A stretch of 37,000 nt of DNA from an uncultured Lachnospiraceae bacterium (GTDB lineage Bacteria; Bacillota; Clostridia; Lachnospirales; Lachnospiraceae). The notes beneath the pieces are model-generated. The model did no database searches. It was not told the origin of the DNA and was given only the letters and a program-made list of their open reading frames with translations. The translations under genes were made by a program, and so were the position numbers. The stretch is taken from NCBI GenBank assembly GCA_910588895.1, contig CAJUSS010000016.1:1-37000 (forward strand), written 5' to 3'. Shown here one piece after another: positions 1 to 7,803 of the stretch; positions within the stretch are counted from its first letter, which is position 1, and the number at the start of each line of letters is the position of its first letter.

Positions 1-2794
1 CAGTCCCTGCGGTCGAGCCATTTCCATAACTCAGCCATGTCTTTCCGTTGATATCGATGGTGATGTTTTTCCCTTCGATCTTTACATTTTCCTGTAATGA
101 CTTTTCCAGTCTGATCCTGTCGCCTTCCTGCGCGGCTTCGATCGCTTCCTGCAGGGTGGCAAAGCCATTTTCTCCTATGGATGCACCGGCTGTTGTCTCC
201 AATGCCACTGCATAGACCGAAAAGCTGTCTGTCTTAAACTCCATCTCGGTCTCTTTTGCGCTGTCGACCGATGTCATCACCTGTGCGCTGTCATCTTCCG
301 GCAGATGGATGACCGAAAGGCCGGTCACCTGCTCGTCGTCCATATCTTTAGCCACAGGGGCCTTCTTGAAGCGGATCCCTACAGAAACCGTCTCTGCCGG
401 CTCTACTTCTTCTCCTGTCTTTTCGGAAATAAAGGAGAGATCATACGCCCGTACTTCTGCTACTACTTTATCAGCCGCTAAAACTTCTCCAGCCTGGTCG
501 GCATATGCTTTCAGCTCCGTCTCATCTTGGATCTGGGATGCCTTTAGCTCAACCGCCTCTTCAAATGCACCATCCGGTACATCTACTGTGAACACGGCAT
601 CATCTGTCTCTGCTGTATAGACAGCCGCCGGGATCAGCTTCTCATCCAATCCCACCTCGATCACAAGGTCTTCCTCTGCAGCCTCTACCCTATACACATG
701 CTCGTATCTCTTCCAGGCCGCAAGATCTTCCGCCTCGCCGCCATCTTTCTCGTCACGGTCTTCTGCATCGGCATCTTCTGCCTCTTCCAGCCAAGCTACA
801 TCCGTTACCGCTTCCACTTCCAGGCCATTGGCCATCACGCTGACGATCTCGAAGTCTTCTTCTGGTTCTACTGCAAAATACAGGGTCTCCCCGATCTTTA
901 CCGTATCCGCGCCAACGATCTGTGCTCCCTCATCCGGGATCAGCAGATACTCGACCTGGAGGGTCTCCATGGCCTCGTTGTACTCCATCACCTTCTCGAT
1001 CTCTTCCAGCTCTACACAATAGGCCTTAGCGCTGGCGCCCTGCCAGATCGTTATGCTCTTATATTCTTCTCCTGGGATCTCCCACTCGTCATCCAGGATC
1101 TGTCCTCCGCCATTGCCCGGATCCTCTTCTATATCTGCATCAGCAGGATCTGCAGTGCTCTCGGTCTCTTGGGCAGCTGTGGTCTCCTCTTCCTTTTTCG
1201 TCTCACTCTCTGCTGTCTCTTCCTCAGTACCTTCCTCTGTGCCTTCTTCTGTACTTTCTTCTGTACTTTCTTCTGTACTCTCCTCCGGGCTTGTTCCTTC
1301 CGGATCTTCTGTCGTCCCTTCGCTCTCTTCCCCGCTGGTCTCTTCCAGTTCTTCCGATGCTGTCGTACTCTCCTCTGCAGGGGTCTCCTCAAGATCTCCT
1401 GGCTCTTCCTCACTCTCTACCGGACTGCTCTCCTCTGGATCTTCTTGGTCCGCTTCTGTGGGCTCGGCCTCTTCCTCTTCCTCAGCTTCCGTGGTCGTCG
1501 TTTCCTCTACCTCGGCTTCTTCCTGTCTGGCTTCCCCAGCTTCCTCGTCGCCGCCTTGGATATCTTCCAATGGGACCGCCACAAATGCCGCCTGATGGCG
1601 AGAGATGCTCAGCTTTCGACTATCGCTATCTGCACTGCCTGCGCCTTCTCCTCCAGAGCTGCCGCGATCGGACGCACCGCCGGAACGGTCGTCGGAAGAG
1701 CTTCCAGAACTGCTGCCTCTGTCAGATGTATCGCTCCCGGAGCTGCCGCCTTTGTCGGATGTATCGCTCCCGGAACTGCCGCCTTTGTCGGATGTATCGC
1801 TCCCGGAACTGCCGCCGTCGTTGGATGTATCGCTTTCAGTGCTGCCGCCTTTATCAGATGTATCACTTTCAGTGCTGCCGCCTTTGTCAGATGTATCGCT
1901 TTCAGTGCTGCCGTCGTCAGACGCATCATTTTTTCCGGATCCGTCTGCGCTGCTGCCACCGTCGGATGTGCCGACATCCGCACTCCCTTTATCCCCGCTG
2001 TCTTTGTCAGATGCGGCATTGTCTGGGTCTTCCGGACCGTCGGCGCTGTCAGCTTCCCCGCCGTTCATGCCGGTATCTGCTGTATCATCATCGTCTTCTG
2101 CAGGATCATCAGATGGTATACGATCGCCTTTATCCAGGTCATCCGTTCCTTTGTCGTCAGAAATATCCTCGTCGTTGCGGTCCCCGGCGCTACTGCTGCC
2201 GCCTGCACTGCTGCCACCAGCGCTCCCGCCGCTGCCGCCTGTGCTCCCGCCCGCCGGTCTGACGACGCTCCCTCCGACCGTCTCTTCTTCCTCTTCTTCC
2301 TCTTCCCACTCTTCGTCCACATAGACGCCGGCCGGATCCACCTTTACCAGCTTTGTCTCGTAGCCGTCGATGTTCACACAGAACTGGTAGGGCTCGCTGC
2401 TCTCATTGATGAACAGGAACACAACATCCTTTGTCGCTGTGCGATAAAGAGTCATCAGCCGGGTCTCTACCGGCGCCATCCGGTCATCCACCGTCAGGGC
2501 AAGCTCATAGACCTCTCCCTTTTCCGGCTCCAAGAGCTTCTTGTAGCTCTTCTTTACTGACCGTTGGGCTGTCTCCAGCTCCAGATCCTCCAGATCGAAG
2601 CTGCCTTGGCTGTCCAGATCCTGGACCGCATCCATAAGCTCCTTCCCGTCGAGCATGAACAATGCGATCTCCGCATCCTCTTTTTCAGCAGCAAGCACTA
2701 TCCCTGTGTTCGCGCTGAGGTTGGAGATGACCAGCATCACGCTCAGTACAAACGCCATCAGGCGTCTGCCGCCATCGCGGACCTTCCTACTCAT
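1..2794 (-). CDS. Large secreted repeat-rich surface protein, C-terminus outside the window
   Basis: An uninterrupted minus-strand frame runs from an ATG at 2794 to the left edge (931 codons visible, no stop). The start follows AAAGGAG 8 nt upstream and overlaps the stop of the preceding 61-aa gene (ATGA), so translation is probably coupled. Residues 1-36 form a signal peptide (RRLMAFVLSVMLVISNL core, cut near VLA-AEK). A folded region to about residue 160 leads into a Glu stretch, a Gly/Ser-rich linker, acidic Asp/Ser repeats (11-residue unit, e.g. GGSSGSDTSDK) and a Glu/Thr-rich stretch. Then comes a domain with VDVPDGAF followed by ELKA, seen in Firmicutes surface proteins, and near the edge the start of a probable right-handed beta-helix (FATLQEAIEAAQEGDRIRLE, then NITIDINGK). 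An adhesin or wall-anchored protein is likely; the anchor itself is not visible. The long plus-strand frames across it are composition shadows. Confidence 0.85.
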   Translation of the reverse strand, partial: MSRKVRDGGRRLMAFVLSVMLVISNLSANTGIVLAAEKEDAEIALFMLDGKELMDAVQDLDSQGSFDLEDLELETAQRSVKKSYKKLLEPEKGEVYELALTVDDRMAPVETRLMTLYRTATKDVVFLFINESSEPYQFCVNIDGYETKLVKVDPAGVYVDEEWEEEEEEEETVGGSVVRPAGGSTGGSGGSAGGSSAGGSSSAGDRNDEDISDDKGTDDLDKGDRIPSDDPAEDDDDTADTGMNGGEADSADGPEDPDNAASDKDSGDKGSADVGTSDGGSSADGSGKNDASDDGSTESDTSDKGGSTESDTSDKGGSTESDTSNDGGSSGSDTSDKGGSSGSDTSDKGGSSGSDTSDRGSSSGSSSDDRSGGASDRGSSGGEGAGSADSDSRKLSISRHQAAFVAVPLEDIQGGDEEAGEARQEEAEVEETTTTEAEEEEEAEPTEADQEDPEESSPVESEEEPGDLEETPAEESTTASEELEETSGEESEGTTEDPEGTSPEESTEESTEESTEEGTEEGTEEETAESETKKEEETTAAQETESTADPADADIEEDPGNGGGQILDDEWEIPGEEYKSITIWQGASAKAYCVELEEIEKVMEYNEAMETLQVEYLLIPDEGAQIVGADTVKIGETLYFAVEPEEDFEIVSVMANGLEVEAVTDVAWLEEAEDADAEDRDEKDGGEAEDLAAWKRYEHVYRVEAAEEDLVIEVGLDEKLIPAAVYTAETDDAVFTVDVPDGAFEEAVELKASQIQDETELKAYADQAGEVLAADKVVAEVRAYDLSFISEKTGEEVEPAETVSVGIRFKKAPVAKDMDDEQVTGLSVIHLPEDDSAQVMTSVDSAKETEMEFKTDSFSVYAVALETTAGASIGENGFATLQEAIEAAQEGDRIRLEKSLQENVKIEGKNITIDINGKTWLSYGNGSTAGT
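1725..1922 (-). repeat. 33-bp in-frame tandem repeat (6 units) in the surface protein gene
   Basis: The plus-strand word GATGTATC recurs at 1725, 1758, 1791, 1824, 1857 and 1890, exactly every 33 bp. It encodes an 11-residue unit GGS(S/T)(G/E)SDTS(D/N)(K/D). Units fall into two subtypes (GGSTESD and GGSSGSD), suggesting expansion in two bursts. The length is a multiple of three, so copy-number change would alter stalk length and not break the frame. Confidence 0.9.
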
Positions 2795-2976
2795 ACATGT
2801 TCTCCTTTCTCATGCATCGTTTCTCTATCTCCTAAAGCAGTATCCATCAACTTGATCAATTCCAGCAGGCTCCGAAAGCTCTTGGTCTCTTTTTCATCCA
2901 ACCAGGTGACCTGCCCTTGCCAGGTAGCGCTCTCCTGACTAATGATATGCACAATGAATGTTTCTTGCCTATCCAT
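2791..2976 (-). CDS. Small conserved protein (61 aa), paralogue of the one at 7627-7803
   Basis: The function is not recognised. The frame could start further upstream, but the ATG at 2976 (MDRQETF) has AAGGGAG close upstream and is the start aligned with the second copy. Over residues 1-45 it matches the 58-aa protein at 7627-7803 in 35 positions. The shared core reads TWQGQVTWL then EKETKSFRSLLE then IKLMD: two conserved Trp, a beta-rich first half and a probable C-terminal helix. There is no signal peptide or membrane segment, so it is probably cytoplasmic. Its stop overlaps the start of the large surface protein by ATGA. Because a copy precedes each of the two surface proteins, a role in their expression, targeting or folding is inferred from position only. 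Confidence 0.8.
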   Translation of the reverse strand: MDRQETFIVHIISQESATWQGQVTWLDEKETKSFRSLLELIKLMDTALGDRETMHEKGEHV

Positions 2977-3109
2977 CGCTCTCCCTTTCTGCACCAAGCC
3001 CCTCCGCCGCCTGTATCCCAGGCCTTATTTTTGCCTTTGCCTGCCATTCCCGGCAACAAGACGGGGTAAAGATATACATTCGCTGACAGCTCTGCCATAT
3101 ACTGTTTTG

Positions 3110-3145
3110 ATCATAACATGATCGGTGTTAAAAAAATCATTTCAA
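3110..3145 (-). promoter_or_regulatory. Promoter of the 61-aa protein / surface protein operon
   Basis: Reading the minus strand, an extended -10 element TGTTATGAT (-10 at 3115-3110) is preceded by a T7 tract and TGAAATGA. There is no clear TTGACA. The block matches 30 of 35 positions of the block at 9414-9448 in front of the regulator gene, which marks it as a conserved promoter. About 130 nt of leader follow before the start at 2976; no known riboswitch was recognised in it. Confidence 0.6.
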
Positions 3146-3218
3146 CTCCCTCCGGCCGCGATAATTTTTTGCTTTTCTATTATTTTCCATTTTATTCATC
3201 AGTTGTTTTGTTTATATC

Positions 3219-3275
3219 AAAAAAGAGGGCTTGACACCCTCACAGAAAACCGGAGCCTGTATCACAGACTCCGGC
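3219..3275 (-). terminator. Double intrinsic terminator after the Ser-Asp repeat surface protein
   Basis: Two consecutive hairpins lie downstream of the stop at 3310 on the minus strand. The first (3274-3250) pairs CCGGAG-CTGT with ACAG-CTCCGG and is followed by TTTTCT. The second (3241-3225) pairs GAGGG with CCCTC around a 7-nt loop and is followed by TTTTTT. The pair separates this unit from the 61-aa protein operon, which has its own promoter at 3110-3145. Confidence 0.85.
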
Positions 3276-3309
3276 TTTTTGATCGTATTTTGATGTTTTT
3301 GATAAATGA

Positions 3310-6300
3310 TCAGTTACTTGCAGACTCTTTGTCCTTCTTTCCACCGATCGCTGCCATCCCGAACAGGCCGATGCCGGAAAGGGCCAGCAGTGCATACCAC
3401 AGGGAAGAGATATCGCCCGTCTTCGGCACACTCGCCAGCGGGACATCCTCATCCAGCAATACGGTCAGCGGGACGCCCTCATCTGGGATCTGGGCCAACG
3501 GTACTGCTGCATCCGGGATCGAAGCCTGAGGTGCAGGCTCGTCGGGGATCGAAGTGGTGGTCGTTCCGCGGTCACGGTCACGGCGGGTGCTCGTGCCAGG
3601 GTTGCCTGGGGTGGTCGAAGGCGTTTCAGGTCCTTTCGGATCTTCTGGTCCTTTCGGATCTTCTGGTCCTTTCGGATCCTCAGGAGTAACGATCTTGACA
3701 TTGACGAAATCGGTGCCAACACTTAAACCGTCCTCGGAGATCGTCATGTTCAGGAACTTGTTAAATGTCCCCTCTAAAGCCGCTTTATCTTCCTTGCTCA
3801 GCTTCCCATAATCCTCTTCGCTCATAACGATATAGACATTCGTATCCCGCTCATAGCCCTCGGGGGCTGTCATTTCCTGCAGGTAGTATACGATATCCTT
3901 CATCATAGCATAAGAGATGTTCAGCTCCCCCTTATCTGTCCAGACTGTGCTCGGGGTGGTGACAAAGGTATAGCTCGCCGTCTTCGGATCGTAGGTACAG
4001 TACATCTTTACATCGTTGACCGTACCGTCCTTATCCTTTACTTTGTCGATATAGTACACCTGGAACTCTGTCTCGGAGCTTGTGATCGTCTCGTTGGTCT
4101 CTCCATCCTTCTTCGTCAGATCGAAGTCGATATCCACGCGGTCCAGCTTGATCGAGCTATACCAGGGCCATTTTGTATCCTGCCAATCGTTTCCCGTCAG
4201 TTCGCCGTCAATGTTCAGGGCCATCATCAGGCTGGTCCATGTAGCCTGTTCAGCGCTCAGTCCGCCATCTAACAATGTCTGGAAATATGCATCCGTTTTC
4301 TGCCAGATCTCCTGATGATCCATGTAATAATACAAGGCGTTTTTATAGCCATTGTCAGTCCAGGAATCATTCTCATATTCCCAACGGTTTGTACCTTCAT
4401 TGAACTCGCCCTTGCCTAAGATGTCGTTGATGTCCGCATCCTTGCCAAAAGCGAAGGAAAACAGCTGTTTATAGAAGACATCGTACTTTACGGTCTCCAG
4501 GTGTGCGTCAACAACAAACTTTTCGCCGCCAAGCGTAAACCACTTATTCCCGGATGTCTCCGTCTTGGTCAGTTCAGCCCGGGCATCTGCATTAGCTTTC
4601 AGCAACTCATCGATGCTTGTATACGATGTGTTATCCTTAGCATTATAATACGCCAATAGATAATTGTTCATGCTTTCAGCTACCGTCTCACCGCCATAAT
4701 TCTCTTTCAGGTACTTGATGATACGGGCATCTTCGCCATGAGGGCCATTGAAGATATCAAACTCATCAATACCACCAACGGATTTTAGCAGCTCACGGAT
4801 AGGTTCACTCCGTAATGTGACATGGTACTTTGCATGATCCACATACTCATCCGGCAGGATCTGCCCGTCAAAACCAGTAATGTTTCCAAGCTGATCGCCC
4901 CAACCAGGTGTTGCTAACGTGAAACTGCCGGTCTGATACTTGTATGTGTGCTTAGAATCAGAGGTAAGATACAGCTCAAACTTCTTAATGTCACCAGGCT
5001 CCAGGACATCAGCACCTATACGGCGCTCAAACTCGTCCTCCAGCTTTTTGATAGCAGCACCATATGCGGCCTCATCATCAGCGAATTTCTTTTCGATAGC
5101 GGCTTTCTGCTCTGCATAGGTTTTCAAAGCAGCCTGATACTCCGCCTCGACTTTGGCCTTGGCAGCCTCATAAGCCTCCAGTTCTTCCTGATAAACCTTC
5201 AATTTCTCCAGATACTCTGGGGAATCCGGGCCATGTTCAGCCAGATAAGCATCCTTTGCTGCCTCATAGCGTTCCAGATCCTTCTGATACTGCTCTAGTT
5301 GGCCCTTGTATCCCTCCATTTCCTTTTCATATTCTTTGTAAGCCTGAGAATCCTTGTCTATCTCATATTCTGGAACCTTTAAACGGGAATCACTGCGCTC
5401 AATACTTGCGATCGCCTTTGCTTCCTGTTCCGGGGTCGGTTCACCACGTCCATCCCAATCGCTATTCAACTGGATGAAATACCGGTAGATACCCTTCGTA
5501 TCAGGTGCTTCGCCATGATTCTTGATGATATCGATCACCGCAGCATTATCCGCTTTTTGAACAAGATAATCCGCATAAGCCTTTACATACGTATCATTTG
5601 TATCAAGCCCAAGCTCCCCCATAGCCGCAAGAACATTGTCGGAGTTGTTCTGTGCATTATCTTCTCCACTAAATCTCGCAAACAACTCATCATATGCCTT
5701 CTGCAATGCCTCATCCAACCCTTCGGGTTTTCCTGGTCCAACAGGTTCGATGGGCTTTTCTGGCTTTACCTGATCGAACTCTAAAGGCGGTTCGGGCTCT
5801 TTGGGTTCTTCCATACCGATCTCGCCCTTCACGGGTTCCGCTGGCAGATCGCCCATCACAGGCTTTTCCAGCTTATTTTTGGCATCTTCCAGCTCCTGCC
5901 TCCCGCTTTCAGCATACTGTCCCAACAGTTCAAGTACCTGGGTCAGATCGATGACCTGGGTGTCTTTCGCATCTGCTCCGATGTTGAAGGTGATCTTATA
6001 CACATCCTTATCGGCATCGTAGAAGATCTCCCAATTTTTGTTCTCAGGGAACTTGAGCTTATCCTCCGATGTGCCTTTATCCGATGTTACCGTATCGGAT
6101 GCACCAGGACGCTCTGTTTCAGACAGATCGAAAGACCCATCCTCATTTAATGCAACAGGCTCTGCCTCCTCGACAGGGACAACATCTTCTATCGACATGA
6201 TCTGATCGTCGCCGGGATCTGCATCCGCCATATCTGCTGCATTGAGGATCGTAAATTTTATCGGGTCTTTAGCGTCTCCCTGGTCAGGAGCAGTACCATA

Positions 6301-7062
6301 GCTATTAAGAAGGGTCTCGTCCTCATCTATGCTCTCGCCTCCATTGCCATCTGCTTCCTCTGATCCGTTATCAACTGCATCGTTGACATCGCCTGCACCT
6401 GTTGTCACATCGTTTCCATTAAGCTCGTCATCCGCAGGTTCCTCAGTTAAAGAGGCATTTCCCTGGTTGTTAACATCAGCATCTGCTGCAAATGAGTCGC
6501 CGCTGTTGTCATTCTCAACGTTAGAGTCGCTGTCACCAGATATATCGCTGTCTGATCCATTTTGATCAGAGCCGCTGTTTTCGACATCTCCGCTATCATC
6601 GCCAGAAGCGCTGCTGCTATCTGGACCACTGTCACTGTCAGTGTCGCTCCCGCTATCCAAACTGCTGTCACTTCCAGAGTCGCTGCTGCCATCCGAACTG
6701 CTGTCATTTCCAGAGTAGCTGCTGCCATCCGAACTGCTGTCACTTCCAGTGTCGCTCCCGCTATCCAAACTGCTGTCACTTCCAGTGTCGCTCCCGCTAT
6801 CCAAACTGCTGTCACTTCCAGTGTCGCTGCTGCCATCTGAACTGCTGTCACTTCCGGAGTCGCTTTCGCTATCTGAACTGCTGTCACTTCCGGAGTCGCT
6901 TTCGCTATCCGAACTGCTGTCATTGTCGCTTTCGCTATCACTGCTCTCCACTGCAGTATCATCACCTGCAAAGGCTACGCCTGGTGTAGTCCCCAAGCAC
7001 ATCGCCAGGGCGAGCAATAAAGCAAAGCTGCGCTTACAGCGCATTTTTAATCTTTTCTTCAT
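3310..7062 (-). CDS. Ser-Asp repeat, sortase-anchored surface protein (1250 aa)
   Basis: A probable wall-attached adhesin. The ATG at 7062 is chosen because AAAGGA lies 8 nt upstream; the in-frame ATG at 7071 abuts that site, and extensions further upstream translate riboswitch sequence. Residues 1-32 are a signal peptide (FALLLALAMC core, cut at AFA-GDD). Residues about 38-210 are Ser/Asp repeats like staphylococcal Sdr proteins, followed by an acidic segment, a Pro-rich spacer, a Glu/Lys coiled coil (YKEYEKEMEGYKGQLEQYQ), a globular region and a SpaA/Cna-B-like domain. The last shows a Lys near DFDLTKKDG and a Glu in YYLQEMTAPEGY, the usual isopeptide signature. Then come GPEDPK repeats, doubled IPDE-VPL motifs, and VPKTGD (residue 1212 on), a hydrophobic helix and a basic tail, a complete sortase signal. 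No sortase gene is in the window. Control is expected from three c-di-GMP riboswitches in the leader. Confidence 0.93.
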   Translation of the reverse strand: MKKRLKMRCKRSFALLLALAMCLGTTPGVAFAGDDTAVESSDSESDNDSSSDSESDSGSDSSSDSESDSGSDSSSDGSSDTGSDSSLDSGSDTGSDSSLDSGSDTGSDSSSDGSSYSGNDSSSDGSSDSGSDSSLDSGSDTDSDSGPDSSSASGDDSGDVENSGSDQNGSDSDISGDSDSNVENDNSGDSFAADADVNNQGNASLTEEPADDELNGNDVTTGAGDVNDAVDNGSEEADGNGGESIDEDETLLNSYGTAPDQGDAKDPIKFTILNAADMADADPGDDQIMSIEDVVPVEEAEPVALNEDGSFDLSETERPGASDTVTSDKGTSEDKLKFPENKNWEIFYDADKDVYKITFNIGADAKDTQVIDLTQVLELLGQYAESGRQELEDAKNKLEKPVMGDLPAEPVKGEIGMEEPKEPEPPLEFDQVKPEKPIEPVGPGKPEGLDEALQKAYDELFARFSGEDNAQNNSDNVLAAMGELGLDTNDTYVKAYADYLVQKADNAAVIDIIKNHGEAPDTKGIYRYFIQLNSDWDGRGEPTPEQEAKAIASIERSDSRLKVPEYEIDKDSQAYKEYEKEMEGYKGQLEQYQKDLERYEAAKDAYLAEHGPDSPEYLEKLKVYQEELEAYEAAKAKVEAEYQAALKTYAEQKAAIEKKFADDEAAYGAAIKKLEDEFERRIGADVLEPGDIKKFELYLTSDSKHTYKYQTGSFTLATPGWGDQLGNITGFDGQILPDEYVDHAKYHVTLRSEPIRELLKSVGGIDEFDIFNGPHGEDARIIKYLKENYGGETVAESMNNYLLAYYNAKDNTSYTSIDELLKANADARAELTKTETSGNKWFTLGGEKFVVDAHLETVKYDVFYKQLFSFAFGKDADINDILGKGEFNEGTNRWEYENDSWTDNGYKNALYYYMDHQEIWQKTDAYFQTLLDGGLSAEQATWTSLMMALNIDGELTGNDWQDTKWPWYSSIKLDRVDIDFDLTKKDGETNETITSSETEFQVYYIDKVKDKDGTVNDVKMYCTYDPKTASYTFVTTPSTVWTDKGELNISYAMMKDIVYYLQEMTAPEGYERDTNVYIVMSEEDYGKLSKEDKAALEGTFNKFLNMTISEDGLSVGTDFVNVKIVTPEDPKGPEDPKGPEDPKGPETPSTTPGNPGTSTRRDRDRGTTTTSIPDEPAPQASIPDAAVPLAQIPDEGVPLTVLLDEDVPLASVPKTGDISSLWYALLALSGIGLFGMAAIGGKKDKESASN
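3631..3685 (-). repeat. 18-bp tandem repeat (3 units) coding GPEDPK
   Basis: The plus-strand word GGTCCTTTCGGATCTTCT repeats three times with near identity (last unit GGATCC TCA). It encodes Gly-Pro-Glu-Asp-Pro-Lys repeats, a rigid wall-spanning segment between the Cna-B-like domain and the sorting signal. Confidence 0.85.
6610..6945 (-). repeat. Ser-Asp dipeptide repeat region (36-bp units)
   Basis: Repeated plus-strand words such as AACTGCTGTCACTTCC and GTGTCGCTCCCGCTATCC recur about every 36 bp. They encode units like SGSDTGSDSSLD in the surface protein. Near-identical neighbouring units (for example around 6730-6820) make slippage or recombination plausible; unit length is a multiple of three. 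Confidence 0.85.
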
Positions 7063-7099
7063 ATCTTTCATCCTTTCTTTGCGTTCATGTCGGATGCAA

Positions 7100-7185
7100 A
7101 GACTCCGGCGGCCGGGCTGGCATAGTACTCTAAGCACCTTAGCCCCCTTAGCTTTGCGTCCCGCTGTTTCCAACGGTTTGCTGAT
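7100..7185 (-). ncRNA. c-di-GMP-I (GEMM-I) riboswitch, third and most gene-proximal copy
   Basis: On the minus strand: GCAAACC, a GAAA-capped hairpin (GTTG-GAAA-CAGC), the signature GGGACGCAAAGC (core 7162-7150), GGGGGCTAAGG, and TATGCCAGCCCGGCCGCC. This order and spacing match the c-di-GMP-I class. The aptamer ends about 38 nt before the ATG at 7062, and no U-tract terminator follows it. Translational control, or control through the closing stem, is therefore more likely than a classical attenuator. Confidence 0.9.
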
Positions 7186-7291
7186 CGATCAGCGGCTGGC
7201 TGGCATAACGCTTTCGATATCGGTCACACCGATCTTAAGCGTCTTAGCCCCTTGGCTCTGCGTCCTGCCGTTTCCGACAGTTTGCCCTTAT
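7186..7291 (-). ncRNA. c-di-GMP-I (GEMM-I) riboswitch, middle copy
   Basis: Same architecture as its neighbours: GGCAAAC, a GAAA-capped hairpin (CTGTCG-GAAA-CGGCAG), core AGGACGCAGAGCC (7266-7254), GGGGCTAAG, and ATGCCAGCCAGCC. The core differs from the consensus GGGACGCAAAGCC at two positions, so ligand affinity may be altered. It ends in GCTGATC next to the GATCAGC that opens the third copy, a perfect 14-bp palindrome that could couple folding of the two aptamers. Confidence 0.87.
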
Positions 7292-7395
7292 GATCAGCGG
7301 CTGGGCCGGCATAACACTTTCGATATCGCCTGTCTCCAGTGCCTTAGCCCCCTGGCTTTGCGTCCCGCTGTTTCCAACGGTTTGCCAAAGTTAAG
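7292..7395 (-). ncRNA. c-di-GMP-I (GEMM-I) riboswitch, first (5') copy
   Basis: On the minus strand: GGCAAACC, hairpin GTTG-GAAA-CAGC, exact core GGGACGCAAAGCC (7366-7354), GGGGGCTAAGGC, a P3-type extension with a GAAA loop, and TATGCCGGCCCAGCC. Cores of the three copies lie 100 and 104 nt apart, so this is a true tandem array. Confidence 0.9.
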
Positions 7396-7626
7396 GTGCG
7401 GATCGGATCTCGCAGAAACTTCCCTGTCTATGCGCACGCCCCCGCCGCCGGCGATCGCCCCCAACGACGGGGTCAGGTGCCTGGCGGCCCAGGCTCTATG
7501 GCATATCGCTCCATACAGGCCCCCCTTCCTCTTCATGGCCGTTTTGGCATTTAGAAGTGACTATCTATGTCCACGCTCTATCCGGCCCTGCCGGTCCGGA
7601 CAAAAAGCGGAACATACCCTTTACTA
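7396..7626 (-). other. 5' part of the riboswitch leader, no gene recognised
   Basis: About 230 nt lie between the 58-aa gene and the first aptamer. The stretch is GC-rich in its middle. No convincing promoter, terminator or fourth aptamer was found; a segment near 7490-7510 (ATATGCCATAGAGCC) faintly resembles an aptamer 3' end but lacks the GACGCAAAG core. The riboswitch RNA may be transcribed from the regulator promoter or from an unrecognised one here. Confidence 0.5.
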
Positions 7627-7803
7627 TCAATTATGCAGGCATGCACATCCCGGTCTATCCACGGCCCCATCCATCAATTTGATCTTTTCCAGCAGGCTCC
7701 TGAAGCTTTTGGTCTCCTTCTCTTCCAGCCAGGTCACCTGCCCCTGCCAGGTAGGATCTTCCTGGTCGATGATATGTACAACGAATGTTTTCCTCTTCCT
7801 CAT
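7627..7803 (-). CDS. Small conserved protein (58 aa), paralogue of the 61-aa protein
   Basis: The ATG at 7803 follows GAGGGG at a 7-nt gap, and the frame ends with TGA at 7629-7627. The protein begins MRKRKTFVVHIIDQE and shares TWQGQVTWL, EKETKSFRSLLE and IKLMD with the protein at 2791-2976 (35 of 45 identical). The conserved reading frame with mainly conservative changes shows that it is a real gene although it is under 60 codons. Its 5' 149 nt overlap the 3' end of the regulator gene in another frame. It sits directly ahead of the riboswitch leader of the Ser-Asp repeat protein. Function unknown. Confidence 0.82.
   Translation of the reverse strand: MRKRKTFVVHIIDQEDPTWQGQVTWLEEKETKSFRSLLEKIKLMDGAVDRPGCACLHN

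Noticed and set aside
1725..1922. CRISPR-like regular repeats
   Set aside because: Units of 33 bp are contiguous without spacers and keep the reading frame.
698..2560. 620-codon plus-strand open frame
   Set aside because: It is antisense to the continuous signal-peptide-bearing surface protein frame; its repeats mirror the Ser/Asp/Gly codons of the minus strand and it has no credible start context or domain.
2977..3109. c-di-GMP riboswitch ahead of the 61-aa gene
   Set aside because: No GGGACGCAAAGCC core, GAAA-capped hairpin or CTAAG segment could be found in this leader.
7063..7173. N-terminal extension of the Ser-Asp protein (METAGRKAKG...)
   Set aside because: This stretch translates the third riboswitch; the ATG at 7062 has a proper ribosome binding site and is followed by a signal peptide.
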